Assembly: GCF_900269665.1 (NCBI RefSeq)
Contig: NZ_LT985361.1
Location: 4,026,694-4,090,693 of the forward strand
Reading direction: 5' to 3'
Length of the DNA: 64,000 bases
From: Nocardia suismassiliense
GTDB lineage: Bacteria; Actinomycetota; Actinomycetes; Mycobacteriales; Mycobacteriaceae
Part shown: piece after piece, positions 51,745 through 61,883 of the stretch
Layout of the letters: each line of letters opens with the position of its first letter
Position numbering within the stretch: position 1 is the stretch's first letter
Notes under the pieces: model-generated
Databases searched by the model: none
What the model was told of the DNA's origin: nothing
Seen by the model: the letters and a program-made list of their open reading frames with translations, nothing else
Made by a program: the position numbers and the translations under genes

Positions 51745-51761
51745 CACAATTCAACATTGTG
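51745..51761 (+). promoter_or_regulatory. Palindrome over the start codon of the acyl ligase
   Basis: CACAAT (51745-51750) and ATTGTG (51756-51761) form a perfect 6-bp dyad with a 5-base spacer, covering the GTG start at 51759. No ribosome site is visible, so the transcript may be leaderless and the dyad an operator, or an mRNA hairpin hiding the start. Confidence 0.45.
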
Positions 51762-53450
51762 AACACACTGTCTGTCACCGCGGTGTCCAGCACCGAGAAT
51801 GGAATCGACCTTCCGGACGACGCGAGTTTGTACTCGGTGATTTCCGGTGCGGCCGCCGAACACCCGCAGCGACTTTCGCTGTGCGGCGCGGACGGAACGC
51901 AACTCACCTGTGCCGATGTCGACCGGCAATCCCGCGCGTTGGCCTCGGCGCTGGCGGCACGCGGCGTGGCGGCGGGGGATCGGGTCGCGATCCTCGGCCG
52001 CACCAGCTTGGAGTGGGCGCTGCTCGACGGCGCGCTGCTCGCCCTCGGCGCCGTCGTGGTTCCGGTATACCCGACCTCCTCGGCGTCGCAGATCGAGCAC
52101 ATCCTCACCGACAGCGGCAGCGCGTTCTTCGCCGCCGAGGACGAGACCGACGCGGTGCGACTGAAAGCGGCGGGCGCGGGGGAGGTGTGGACGTTCGCCC
52201 AACTCGCCACCTGGGCCGCCGGTGCGGTAGACCCCGATCTCGCCGACCGCATCGCCGCGGTGCGCGCCGACGACCTCGCCATGATCGTCTACACCAGCGG
52301 CACCACCGGAGTCTCCAAGGGCTGCCTGATCACCCACCGCAACATGTTCGTCTCCTCTGTCAACACGGTGCGCCAGACCGGCGCCATGTTCGACGGCACG
52401 ACCGTGCTCGCCCTGCCGCTATCGCACGTGTTCGGCCAGACCATCCTGTTCGCCTGCCTGGCGGGCGGCAGCCGCACCCATCTGCTGCCCGGCATTCCCG
52501 ACCTGGTCCCGGTGCTGCCGACGCTGCGCCCGACCTTCCTGGCGCTGATCCCGTTCGGGCTGGAGAAGATTCGCAAATACTGCCGCACCATGCTGTCCGG
52601 CACCGAGGAGCAGGAGGCCGTGGCGCGCGGCCTGGACGTCCTGCGCGGGCAGGGCACCCTCGAGCCGTCCGACCATCCGGTCGCGGCCGCGCTCGGCGGC
52701 AGACTGCGCCACGTCATCTCCGGCGGCGCGTCGCTCGACGATTCGACCACCGGCTTCTACGCGGGCTGCGGTGTGCTGTTGCTGAACTGCTACGGCCTCA
52801 CCGAGGCAGCGACCGCGGTGACCGTCAGCGAACCGGAGACCAACCGCCTCGGCACGGTAGGTAGGCCGATCCCCGGCACATCGGTGGCGATCGCCGAGAC
52901 CGACGGTGAGGTGCTGGTGGCGGGCCCGCATGTCTCGCCGGGCTATTGGGGCGCGGCGGCCGACCAGTCCGTCGTCGACGCGCAAGGCTGGCTGCACACC
53001 GGCGACATCGGCGAACTCGACGCCGAAGGTCACCTGCGCATCACCGGCCGCAAGAAGGAGATCCTGGTGACCTCTGGCGGCAAGAACGTCGCGCCCGCAC
53101 CGCTGGAAGACCGGGTGCGGCTACACCCGTTGGTGAGCAACTGCATGGTCATCGGCGACGGCCGCGACTTCGTCACCGCGCTGGTGACCCTGGATCCGAT
53201 TCAGGTGCTGCGCTGGCGTGACAATGCCGCCGACCGTGATCTCACCGCCGCCATCCAGTCCGCGATCGACGACGCGAATTCCCTTGTCTCCCGGCCCGAG
53301 TCCATTCGAGCATTCCGCATCGTAGACGGTGATTTCACCGTCGAGGACGGATTGTTGACTTCCTCACGGAAACTGCGCCGGGCCGCCATCGCGGCGGCGT
53401 ATGCGGCCGATATCGATTTCCTCTACCGGTCGCGCCAACCCGCGTTATAG
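51759..53450 (+). CDS. Long-chain acyl-CoA synthetase-like AMP ligase
   Basis: This 563-residue adenylate-forming enzyme has P-loop-like VYTSGTTGVSKGCLITHRN, SHVFGQTILF, the LNCYGLTEAATAV motif, WLHTGDIGELD and the hinge RITGRKKEILVTSGGKNVAP, all typical of the FACS/FadD15-type group. It probably activates a fatty acid for the downstream synthase or reactivates its product. It is the first gene of a rightward operon with the PfaA-like synthase. GTG start overlaps a palindrome. Confidence 0.9.
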   Translation: MNTLSVTAVSSTENGIDLPDDASLYSVISGAAAEHPQRLSLCGADGTQLTCADVDRQSRALASALAARGVAAGDRVAILGRTSLEWALLDGALLALGAVVVPVYPTSSASQIEHILTDSGSAFFAAEDETDAVRLKAAGAGEVWTFAQLATWAAGAVDPDLADRIAAVRADDLAMIVYTSGTTGVSKGCLITHRNMFVSSVNTVRQTGAMFDGTTVLALPLSHVFGQTILFACLAGGSRTHLLPGIPDLVPVLPTLRPTFLALIPFGLEKIRKYCRTMLSGTEEQEAVARGLDVLRGQGTLEPSDHPVAAALGGRLRHVISGGASLDDSTTGFYAGCGVLLLNCYGLTEAATAVTVSEPETNRLGTVGRPIPGTSVAIAETDGEVLVAGPHVSPGYWGAAADQSVVDAQGWLHTGDIGELDAEGHLRITGRKKEILVTSGGKNVAPAPLEDRVRLHPLVSNCMVIGDGRDFVTALVTLDPIQVLRWRDNAADRDLTAAIQSAIDDANSLVSRPESIRAFRIVDGDFTVEDGLLTSSRKLRRAAIAAAYAADIDFLYRSRQPAL

Positions 53451-53587
53451 CGCTACCCGATCGGGTGCGGACTGCGTAGATAGCCCACGCCGATCGCCCG
53501 ATGAATTACGGCTGCCTCCGGTGGTTTTCCCCCTGGGTCGGCCACAGACTCGATTTCAGTATTCGACTACCGGAAAGTGATGCCACC

Positions 53588-54838
53588 ATGTACGACGTCA
53601 TTGTTGTCGGAACTCGGGTCGCGGGTGCTCCGCTGGCCATGCTGCTCGCCAGGCAGGGCTACCGGGTCCTCGCCGTGGACCGGGCGACCTTCCCCAGCGA
53701 CACCCCCTCGACCCACTACATCCACCAGGCCGGCCTCGGGCTGCTGCAGTCGTGGGGCCTGCTCGACGAGGTGGTGGCGTCGGGCACCCCGCCGATCCGT
53801 CACCTGAACTTCTCCTACACCGACATCGTCATCAAGGGCTTCGCCGATGTGTCGGCCGACGGCATCGACGCCGTGTACTGCCCGCGCCGCACCGTGCTGG
53901 ACAAGATCCTGGTGGACGCCGCCGGTAACGCGGGCGCCGAGGTGATCAACGGATTCACCGTCAACGAACTGGTTTTCGACGGCGACCAGGTGGTCGGCCT
54001 GCGCGGCCAGGTCGGCGACGGCGCCGAGCAGGAGTTCCGCGCCAAGCTGGTGATCGGGGCCGACGGCGCCAACTCGACGGTCGCGAAGGCGGTCGGCGCC
54101 GAGGTGTACGAGGGGTCCTCGGCGGCGTGCTTCATCTACTACTCCTACTACGACGGCGTCGACTGGGGCATGCAGCACCGCACCGGCTTCGGCGAGCAGC
54201 AGTTCGCCGCCTGGCCGACCAATGACGGGCTTTCCCTCGTCGCGGTGATGCGCAAGCGGGACCGGTTCCGTGAGTTCCGCACCGATCCCGACGCGGGCGT
54301 ACAGGAGATCGTCTCCCAGATCGACCCGGAACTCGGTGCGCGCCTGCAGGATACGGGCAAGCGGGTCGAGCAGTTCCGGCCGATGCTGTACCCAGACAAC
54401 TACCGCCGCCGCTCGTTCGGTCCCGGTTGGGCGCTCGTCGGTGACGCGGGCTACCACAAGGATCCGTTCACCGGCTGGGGCATCACCGACGCCTTCAAGT
54501 CCGCGCAGCTGCTGGCCGACCTGGTGCACCAGGGCCTGTCCGGTGCTCGTCCGATGGCCGAGGTGCTCGCCGAGTACGAGCGCGAGCGCGACACCCAGAG
54601 CGCCAGCACTTACGAACTGACGCTGAGCATTTCGGAGCTCACGCTGACGCCGTACTACGACTCGGTGTTCCGCGCCACCAGCTACGACGCCGAGTACACG
54701 AAGGGTTTCTTCGGCTTGATCGCCGGCATCTACTCGCCGGAAAAGTACTTCGGCGAGCAGGAGCTGGCCGACCTGTACGAGAAGGTCGACTTCCCCATGG
54801 CCGCACGGCATGTCACCAAGGATGGGGTCACCGCATGA
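53588..54838 (+). CDS. FAD-dependent oxidoreductase (geranylgeranyl-reductase-like)
   Basis: From ATG 53588 the protein has 416 residues. It opens MYDVIVVGTRVAGAPLAMLLA (dinucleotide fold with T in place of the usual second G), has VIGADGANSTVAKAVG, and the second FAD motif WALVGDAGYHKDPFTGWGIT. This matches the GGR/PHBH-like flavoprotein group, which reduces isolated double bonds or hydroxylates. Within the lipid-synthase operon it may saturate or oxygenate the acyl product. It overlaps the next gene by four bases. Confidence 0.87.
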   Translation: MYDVIVVGTRVAGAPLAMLLARQGYRVLAVDRATFPSDTPSTHYIHQAGLGLLQSWGLLDEVVASGTPPIRHLNFSYTDIVIKGFADVSADGIDAVYCPRRTVLDKILVDAAGNAGAEVINGFTVNELVFDGDQVVGLRGQVGDGAEQEFRAKLVIGADGANSTVAKAVGAEVYEGSSAACFIYYSYYDGVDWGMQHRTGFGEQQFAAWPTNDGLSLVAVMRKRDRFREFRTDPDAGVQEIVSQIDPELGARLQDTGKRVEQFRPMLYPDNYRRRSFGPGWALVGDAGYHKDPFTGWGITDAFKSAQLLADLVHQGLSGARPMAEVLAEYERERDTQSASTYELTLSISELTLTPYYDSVFRATSYDAEYTKGFFGLIAGIYSPEKYFGEQELADLYEKVDFPMAARHVTKDGVTA

Positions 54839-55440
54839 GCATCCCCGGCCTGACGGCCTTGGGGGACAGTTTTGTCGAGGGCCGCGGCGACGCCGCGGCC
54901 GGGGGCGGCTACCGCGGCTGGGTACCGAGGCTGGGCGGCCAGCTCGGCCTGCGCCCCGCCGCGGTGCGCAACTTCGGCGTGCACGGCGCGACGACCACCG
55001 TCGTCGTGGAACAGCAACTGCGCCGGGCTGTTTCGGCCAGAGCCGCGCTCGTCGGCGTGGTCGTCGGCGTGAACGATCTGGTCAGCGACTTCGACGCCGA
55101 CCGCTTCGAACGCAACCTCGCCACCATCTTCGCAACGCTGCGTTCCAGCGGCGCAACAGTTTTCACCGCCAGCTACCCGGACATCCCGGCCCGGCTGCCG
55201 GTCCCGGACAACTTCCGTGCGCTGCTGCGCGCCCGGTTCGACTTCGCCAACACCGTGCTCGCCGATGTCACCGCCGACACCGGCACCCTGCTGCTGGATA
55301 TCGCGACCCAGCCCGACTGGGCGTCGCCCGAGGTGTGGACCGCCGACGGCCTGCACCCGAGCTCGCTCGGTCACCACCTGTTCGCCGCGGGCGCGGCCGA
55401 GCTCATCGCGTCGCGCACCGCGACCACCGTCGCCGCCTGA
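54835..55440 (+). CDS. SGNH/GDSL-family hydrolase
   Basis: This 201-residue protein has the four SGNH blocks: ALGDSFVEG with the Ser nucleophile (near 11), a Gly in NFGVHGATT, GVNDLVSD with the Asn, and DGLHPSSLGH with Asp/His. It is an esterase or thioesterase with no signal peptide, so it acts in the cytosol. Pfa-type synthases have no built-in thioesterase, so this may release the fatty acid. It overlaps the flavoprotein gene by four bases and lies 29 bases before the synthase. Confidence 0.88.
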   Translation: MSIPGLTALGDSFVEGRGDAAAGGGYRGWVPRLGGQLGLRPAAVRNFGVHGATTTVVVEQQLRRAVSARAALVGVVVGVNDLVSDFDADRFERNLATIFATLRSSGATVFTASYPDIPARLPVPDNFRALLRARFDFANTVLADVTADTGTLLLDIATQPDWASPEVWTADGLHPSSLGHHLFAAGAAELIASRTATTVAA

Positions 55441-55469
55441 TCTTTCCATCCGGTTCGAGAGGAACTTTC

Positions 55470-58400
55470 GTGACAGACGACAGACGCCTGGCGCGCAACC
55501 CGATCGCCATCGTCGGGATGTCCGGGCTGCTGCCCAACGCGCACAACCATCGTGAGTACTGGCAGAACATCGTCGACGGCGTGGACTGCACCACCGAGGT
55601 GCCCACGTCCCGATGGAGCCTCGACGACTACTTCGACGCCGATCAGGACGCCCCGGACAAGACGTACTCGCGCCGCGGCGCTTTCCTGCCCGACATCGAG
55701 TTCGACCCACTGGAGTTCGGCCTGCCGCCGAATCAACTCGAGGTGACCAGCACCATGCAGACGCTGAGCCTCGGCGTGGCGCGTGATCTGCTCATCGACG
55801 CCGGTGCGGTGGATTCCCAGTGGTACGACCCGGGCCGGACCGGCGTGGTGCTCGGCACCACCGGTCCGGTGCCGCTCATGCATCCGCTGGCCGCACGGCT
55901 GTCCACGCCGGTGCTCAAGGAGGCGGCGCGTTCGGTCGGACTGTCCGATACCGACGCCGACGCGATCGCGGACAAGTTCGTTGCCGCGTTCGCACCGTGG
56001 GAGGCGAATTCCTTCCCCGGCCTGCTCGCCAACATCACGGCGGGCCGGGTCGCGAATCGGTTGGGCCTCGGCGGCATCAACTGCACCGTCGACGCGGCCT
56101 GTGCGGCATCGCTGGCGGCGCTGCGGACGGCCATCGCCGAGCTGCAGGACGGCCGGGCCGACATGATGGTCACCGGCGGCGTGGACACCGAGAACACCAT
56201 CTTCATCTACCTGTGCTTCAGCAAGGTCGGTGCGCTGTCGTCGAGCGGGCAGATCAGCCCGTTCGCGGCGGACGCCAACGGCACCCTGCTCGGCGAGGGC
56301 ATCACCATGCTGGCGTTGCGCAGACTGGAAGACGCACGGCGCGACGGCAATCGCATCTACGCGGTGATCCGCGGTCTCGGCTCGTCGAGCGACGGCCGGG
56401 CCAAGAGCATCTACGCGCCGCGCGCCGGCGGCCAGCGGGTGGCGCTCGATCGGGCCTACGCCGACGCGGAGTGCTCGCCCGCCGATGTGGCGCTCATCGA
56501 GGCGCACGCCACCGGCACACCGGTCGGCGACAAGACCGAGCTCACCGCGCTGAAAGGCCTGCTGTCCGACGCCACTTCGGAGCCGCGATTCGCCGCACTC
56601 GGCAGCGTGAAATCCCAGATCGGCCACACCAAGGGCGCCGCGGGCACGGCGAGCCTGATGAAGCTGGCGTTCGCGCTGCACCAGAAGGTGTTGCCCGGCA
56701 CCATCAATGTGTCGGCGCCCAATCCGGAGATCGCCGCCGCGGACGCCCCCTACTACGTCAATACCCGCACCCGTCCGTGGATCCGGGACCCGCAGCGCCC
56801 GGTGCGCCGGGCCGCCGCGTCGGCATTCGGCTTCGGCGGCACCAACTTTCACGTAGTGCTGGAGGAAGCCGACGCGGCGCGCACCGAGCCGGTGCTGCAC
56901 CGGACCGCGCAGGCACACCTCTGGCACGCCCCCGACGTCGCTGCCCTGGTGGACGCGGTGCGCAGTGTCGACCCGGTCGACGGTGGTGACATTCCGGAAG
57001 ACCACGCGCGCATCGGATTCGTATCCGTGGACGACGACAACGCCGCGCATCTGCGCGCACTCGCCGTCGACGAGCTGGTGCGCAGGCCGGACGCGGCGGC
57101 CTGGGATCACCCGGAGGGCGTGTACTTCCGGGCCGCCGCGCTGCCGGACCGCAAGGTCGGCGCACTGTTCGCCGGCCAGGGCAGCCAGTACGTCGACATG
57201 GGACTGGATGCGGCACTGAACATTCCGGTGGTCGGCGCGGCGTTCGATGTGGCCAACACCGCGTTCGCCGGTGCGCCGACCCGGGTGTCGTCGGTCGTCT
57301 TCCCGCCCCCCGCGTTCGACGAGGACACTGCGCGGGAGCAGGAAACCGCCTTGCGCCGTACCAAATTCGCGCAGCCCGCGATCGGTGCGCTGTCGGCCGG
57401 GCAGTTCCAGACGCTGACCGGGTACGGGTTCCGTGCCGACGGCTACCTCGGCCACAGCTTCGGTGAACTGACCGCACTGTGGGCCGCAGGCGCACTCGGC
57501 ACCGAGGAGTTCTTCGAGCTGGCCAGGGCGCGCGGCGTGGCGATGACGCCCGAGGAGGGTGTCGAAGCGGGCACGATGGTGTCCCTCGGCGCCTCCAGGG
57601 CCGTCGCCGAGGAGCTGATCGACGGTGTCGAGGACGTGTGGATCTGCAACCACAACGCACCCGACCAGGTCGTCATCGGCGGCGGCACCGAGGGTGTCGC
57701 CGCGGTGGTCGCGCGCAGCGCCGAGCGTGGCGTCGCGACCAGGGCACTGCCGGTCTCCGGCGCGTTCCACACGCCCTACGTCGCGCACGCGGTGGCTGCG
57801 TTCGCGAAAGCCACCGCGACGGTGTCCATCGGCGTGCCCAACGCACCCGTCTACGCGAACACCCCGGACGCCCAATACGGCGACGACAGCGCGGCCAACC
57901 GCACGCTGCTCACCGAACAGCTCAGCAAGCCGGTCGAATTCGCGGCGGCATTGACGGCGATGCGCGCGGCGGGCTGCACGGTGTTCGTCGAGTTCGGCCC
58001 GAAACAGGTGCTCACCTCCCTGGTGCGGCGCACCCTCGGCGACGACGTGGTCGCCATCCCGACGGACTCCGGCCCGATCGGCAACAGCGATCTCGCGCTG
58101 GTCCGGGCCGCGGTGCGGCTGGCCGTGCTCGGCTTCGGCCTGCACGGGATCAACCGGCATGCGGCACCGATCGCGGTGCGTCACAAGCCGAGTCGCCCGA
58201 TGACCGTGACGATGTCTGCACCCGAATACGTGCCCGAGAGCCGGCGCACGGCCTACGCCGCGGCGCTCGACGACGGCTACCGGGTCAGCGTGGCGGCGCC
58301 GACCACCCCCACACCTATCGACACCGTGGTCGATCACCGGCCCGAAACACCGGCCGTGGCGCAAACGTTCACCGAACCAACGGAGACCACCGTGTATCAA

Positions 58401-61400
58401 TCCCCGCAGCCCTACGATCCAGGCGCGGACGCATTGGACAGTGCGCTCGTGCAGCACCTCCAGACGCACCGCCAATTCCTCGACGGGCAGTTGGACATGG
58501 CCCGCGGACTCGCCGGTGTGCTCGGCAACGGGTCGCTCGACGAGGCGACGGTACGCGCTATCGAAGCCGTGAAGGATCACGGTGTCGCGATCAGCGAAAG
58601 CCATTCGCGGGCCAGCGATGTGCTCGCGCAACTGGCCGAGCTGGAAAGCGGTTTCGCACCGACGCCGCGGGTGACGGCCCCGGCTACTCGTCGGGTGGCG
58701 TCTGCTCGGCAGCCCGCGATCGAGTCCGCTCCGGAGCGTCGGCCGCTCGCCACGGCCCCGGTGGCGGCCGAACGTCAGCCGGTGGCACCGATGGAAAGTG
58801 TTGTGGCGCCGGGAGTAACGGATCATCGACCGGTGGAAACCGCTGCGGCCCAGGTCGGCTCGGAGCCGCAACGCAACGGCCACGGTTCTCACACCGAGCC
58901 GGCCCAAGCGAACGACCAGGTTACGGCCGCGGCGCTACGGCAGGCGTTGCAAGAGGTGGTAGCTGAAAAGACCGGCTACCCGGTCGAGATGGTCGACCCA
59001 TCGATGGATCTGGAGGCCGATCTCGGCGTCGACTCGATCAAGCGCGTCCAGGTGATCGGCGCGCTCCAGGAACGTTTCCCGCACCTGCCGAACCTCGGCC
59101 CGGAGCAGCTCGGCACGCTGCGCACGCTCGACCAGATCGCAAGCCTACTCGGCGAGACTGCGCCGAACGGAGCCTCATCCAGTCCGAATGGAGCAGCAGC
59201 TGCTCTGAACGGAACGACCCAGTCCGACCTTCCCGCCCCTGCGGCGCCAACCGACGCGCCTGCGGCACCGATCGCTACGGGATCGCCTTCCGGTGACATC
59301 CTGCGCCGCGCGCTGCAAGAAGTGGTAGCCGAGAAGACCGGCTACCCGGTCGAGATGGTGGATCCGTCGATGGATCTGGAGGCCGATCTCGGCGTCGATT
59401 CGATCAAGCGGGTCCAGGTGATCGGCGCACTACAGGAACGGTTTCCGGACTTACCGAACCTCGGCCCGGAACAGTTGGGCACGCTGCGCACCCTGGATCA
59501 GATCGTCGACGAGCTCGCCACGTCGGTGGGCGGTGATGTCCACCCAAAAGCTGAGGCCGCGGCCGAAACGCCGCGGCACGCCGTCGAACTGATCACCCTG
59601 CCCCCGCTCGACCGCGCCGACGCGCCCTACCGGGAAGGTGCCACGGTCGCGCTGCTGGATCTCACCGGCGCGGCGGAGCCGGACTGTGCCGCACTCGAAT
59701 CCGCGTTCGGTGCGCTCGGCTGGGTGGTCCACCGAGTCGACGGCTCGGGGGATTTGCCGGAACTCACGTCGGTAGATATCTGCCTCGTGGTCGTCGGTGG
59801 TTCCGCCGACTGGGACTCGGCCCAGCGCTGGATCGCTGCAACCATCCTGGCCGCCGGTCAGGCCGTGCCGCTGTTGCGGCAGACCGACAAGCGGGCCAGC
59901 TTGGTGACAGTGACTCGCCTCGACGGACAGCTGGGCTTCGCGGGCACGGCTGACCCGGTGAGCGCCCTGCTCGCCGGAGTCGGCGGCATCGTGAAAACGC
60001 TTGCGGCCGAGCAGCCGTCGCTGTTCTGCCGCGCAGTGGACCTAGACCCGGCACTGGCGCCGGAACAGCTCGCCGACCTCGTGACGGCCGAATTGTTCGA
60101 CGCGGCACGAGATACCCTCGAAGTCGGGATCGACGCGACAGGTCAGCGGTCGACGCTGATGCCGAGCGCTTACGCACCTGCCGCCTCCGTCACCATCGTG
60201 CGGCCCGGCGCCGAGCAGCAGCCGAGCCTACTGTCGGCAGCGGATGTTCTGCTGGTCACCGGCGGCGCACGGGGCGTTACGGCGACATGTGTCACGGCGC
60301 TCGCGCAGCGGTGCGAGGCGCGGTTCGTGCTCCTCGGTCGCTCGCAGCTGAACCCAGAACCCGACTGGGCAGCAGGCGTTTCCGAGGCCGAACTCAAGCC
60401 CGCAGCGGTCCGCGCCCTGGCCGGTACCGGCGCGAAACCTCGCGAGATCGAGCGCGCGTGCGCCGAAGTGCTGGCCGCCAGGGAGATTCGGGCGACGCTG
60501 ACCGAATTGAGTTCACGAGCCGAGTATCTCGCGGTGGATGCCACCGACGAGGCCGCGGTCCGTGCCGCACTCGCGCCGTGGCGAGACACCATCACCGGTG
60601 TCGTTCACGGGGCCGGGGTGCTGGCGGATTCGATGATCACGGACAAGACCGCCGAATCCATCGCGCGAGTACTGGAGCCCAAGATCGCCGGACTGGCCAC
60701 CGTACTGGCTGCCCTCGGCGAACTGCGGCACCTGGTGCTGTTCACCTCGGTGGCCGGCCTGTTCGGCAATGCGGGCCAGGCCGATTACGCGGCCGCGAAC
60801 GAGGCCCTGTCCCGGTTCGCGGTGAGCTGGCGGCGCCATCATCCCGACTGCCATGTCACCGCGATCGACTGGGGCGCCTGGGACGGCGGCATGGTGACGC
60901 CCGCGCTCCGCGGTCACTTCCTGAGCCGCGGTATCGCACTGCTCGACCCCGAGGTCGGCGCGGCGGCGTTCACCGAGCAGTTCACCGCGGACCACCGCGA
61001 GGACGTCGTGGTCCTCGTCGGCCCCGCCAACGGCCTGTCCGGTGACACTGCGGTCGAGCCGGGCCCAATGCGCGCTATCCGGAACATCACGGGGCTCACC
61101 GACGATCCGATCATCCAGGCCCACCGCATCGGCGACCACATCGTGCTGCCCGCCACCTTCGGGCTCGGCGCGATGATCAATCTCGCCGAGCGCAGCCTGG
61201 TCGGACAGACCGTGGTCGGCGTCAGGGACTTCCAGGTCCTGAAGGGAATCGTGTTCGACCACCCGGTGGCGGAACTGGAACTGGAACTGGTCCCAGGGAA
61301 AGCCGAGGCGGGCCGGACCGTGATCGAGGCGAGCATCCGCGGCGACAAGATCCTGCATTTCCGCGCCACCCTGTTGCTCGCCACCGAAACCGGCGAGCCG

Positions 61401-61883
61401 CCGTTCCAGCCGATCCCGAGCGGACCGGCGGGCGAGGGCAATATCTACCGCGACGCCATCCAGTTCCACGCCCCGGCGCTACAAGGCCTGCGCCTGGTGC
61501 GGGCCGCCGACGACGCCCTCGTGTTCGAATGCTCGCTCCCGGCAACGCGAGTGGCCGACGGTGCCTACGCGGGCCACCTGCACGACCCGGTCCTCGCCGA
61601 CCTGATCCTGCAGGGCCCACCGGTACTCGGTCACCGCCTGCTCGGCGGCGCCTGCCTGCCCCTCGGTGTCGGCGGGGCCGACTACTACCGTCCGCTGCCC
61701 GCGGACGAGCCCTTCCTGCTCACGGTGGACAACCCGCGCACAGGACGGGTCGACGCCCGCATAGACGCCACTGCGACAACCATGGAGGGCACAGTGCTGC
61801 AACGTTTCTCGGACGTCACCGTGGTGACGACGCCGGACCTGACCGCGAAGTTCCAGACCTCGGTGCGGCGGTGGATGGCATGA
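55470..61883 (+). CDS. PfaA-like iterative lipid synthase (KS-AT-ACP-ACP-KR-DH)
   Basis: GTG 55470 with GAGAGGA upstream gives 2137 residues. KS (about 10-480): Cys in VDAACAASLAAL, His in EAHATGTPVGD and SVKSQIGHTKGAAG. AT (about 560-870): GHSFGELTALW. ACPs at about 1155-1225 and 1278-1347, each with LGVDSIKRVQ. KR (about 1590-1810): LLVTGGARGV, SVAGLFGNAGQADYAAANEA. C-terminal hotdog dehydratase-like domain (about 1870-2130): IIQAHRIGDHIVLPATFG. This order defines PUFA/secondary-lipid synthases, which extend malonyl units repeatedly. All catalytic motifs look intact. The two ACPs are nearly identical. Confidence 0.92.
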   Translation: MTDDRRLARNPIAIVGMSGLLPNAHNHREYWQNIVDGVDCTTEVPTSRWSLDDYFDADQDAPDKTYSRRGAFLPDIEFDPLEFGLPPNQLEVTSTMQTLSLGVARDLLIDAGAVDSQWYDPGRTGVVLGTTGPVPLMHPLAARLSTPVLKEAARSVGLSDTDADAIADKFVAAFAPWEANSFPGLLANITAGRVANRLGLGGINCTVDAACAASLAALRTAIAELQDGRADMMVTGGVDTENTIFIYLCFSKVGALSSSGQISPFAADANGTLLGEGITMLALRRLEDARRDGNRIYAVIRGLGSSSDGRAKSIYAPRAGGQRVALDRAYADAECSPADVALIEAHATGTPVGDKTELTALKGLLSDATSEPRFAALGSVKSQIGHTKGAAGTASLMKLAFALHQKVLPGTINVSAPNPEIAAADAPYYVNTRTRPWIRDPQRPVRRAAASAFGFGGTNFHVVLEEADAARTEPVLHRTAQAHLWHAPDVAALVDAVRSVDPVDGGDIPEDHARIGFVSVDDDNAAHLRALAVDELVRRPDAAAWDHPEGVYFRAAALPDRKVGALFAGQGSQYVDMGLDAALNIPVVGAAFDVANTAFAGAPTRVSSVVFPPPAFDEDTAREQETALRRTKFAQPAIGALSAGQFQTLTGYGFRADGYLGHSFGELTALWAAGALGTEEFFELARARGVAMTPEEGVEAGTMVSLGASRAVAEELIDGVEDVWICNHNAPDQVVIGGGTEGVAAVVARSAERGVATRALPVSGAFHTPYVAHAVAAFAKATATVSIGVPNAPVYANTPDAQYGDDSAANRTLLTEQLSKPVEFAAALTAMRAAGCTVFVEFGPKQVLTSLVRRTLGDDVVAIPTDSGPIGNSDLALVRAAVRLAVLGFGLHGINRHAAPIAVRHKPSRPMTVTMSAPEYVPESRRTAYAAALDDGYRVSVAAPTTPTPIDTVVDHRPETPAVAQTFTEPTETTVYQSPQPYDPGADALDSALVQHLQTHRQFLDGQLDMARGLAGVLGNGSLDEATVRAIEAVKDHGVAISESHSRASDVLAQLAELESGFAPTPRVTAPATRRVASARQPAIESAPERRPLATAPVAAERQPVAPMESVVAPGVTDHRPVETAAAQVGSEPQRNGHGSHTEPAQANDQVTAAALRQALQEVVAEKTGYPVEMVDPSMDLEADLGVDSIKRVQVIGALQERFPHLPNLGPEQLGTLRTLDQIASLLGETAPNGASSSPNGAAAALNGTTQSDLPAPAAPTDAPAAPIATGSPSGDILRRALQEVVAEKTGYPVEMVDPSMDLEADLGVDSIKRVQVIGALQERFPDLPNLGPEQLGTLRTLDQIVDELATSVGGDVHPKAEAAAETPRHAVELITLPPLDRADAPYREGATVALLDLTGAAEPDCAALESAFGALGWVVHRVDGSGDLPELTSVDICLVVVGGSADWDSAQRWIAATILAAGQAVPLLRQTDKRASLVTVTRLDGQLGFAGTADPVSALLAGVGGIVKTLAAEQPSLFCRAVDLDPALAPEQLADLVTAELFDAARDTLEVGIDATGQRSTLMPSAYAPAASVTIVRPGAEQQPSLLSAADVLLVTGGARGVTATCVTALAQRCEARFVLLGRSQLNPEPDWAAGVSEAELKPAAVRALAGTGAKPREIERACAEVLAAREIRATLTELSSRAEYLAVDATDEAAVRAALAPWRDTITGVVHGAGVLADSMITDKTAESIARVLEPKIAGLATVLAALGELRHLVLFTSVAGLFGNAGQADYAAANEALSRFAVSWRRHHPDCHVTAIDWGAWDGGMVTPALRGHFLSRGIALLDPEVGAAAFTEQFTADHREDVVVLVGPANGLSGDTAVEPGPMRAIRNITGLTDDPIIQAHRIGDHIVLPATFGLGAMINLAERSLVGQTVVGVRDFQVLKGIVFDHPVAELELELVPGKAEAGRTVIEASIRGDKILHFRATLLLATETGEPPFQPIPSGPAGEGNIYRDAIQFHAPALQGLRLVRAADDALVFECSLPATRVADGAYAGHLHDPVLADLILQGPPVLGHRLLGGACLPLGVGGADYYRPLPADEPFLLTVDNPRTGRVDARIDATATTMEGTVLQRFSDVTVVTTPDLTAKFQTSVRRWMA

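Noticed and set aside
53456..53467. ACCCGATCGGGT palindrome after the AMP-ligase gene as a terminator
   Set aside because: It is a perfect dyad with no loop, so it is a poor hairpin; it may be a protein site, but nothing supports one.
54810..55469. N-terminal 220-codon extension of the synthase
   Set aside because: It overlaps the SGNH hydrolase in another frame and reads as Arg/Pro/Gly noise; GTG 55470 has a good ribosome site.
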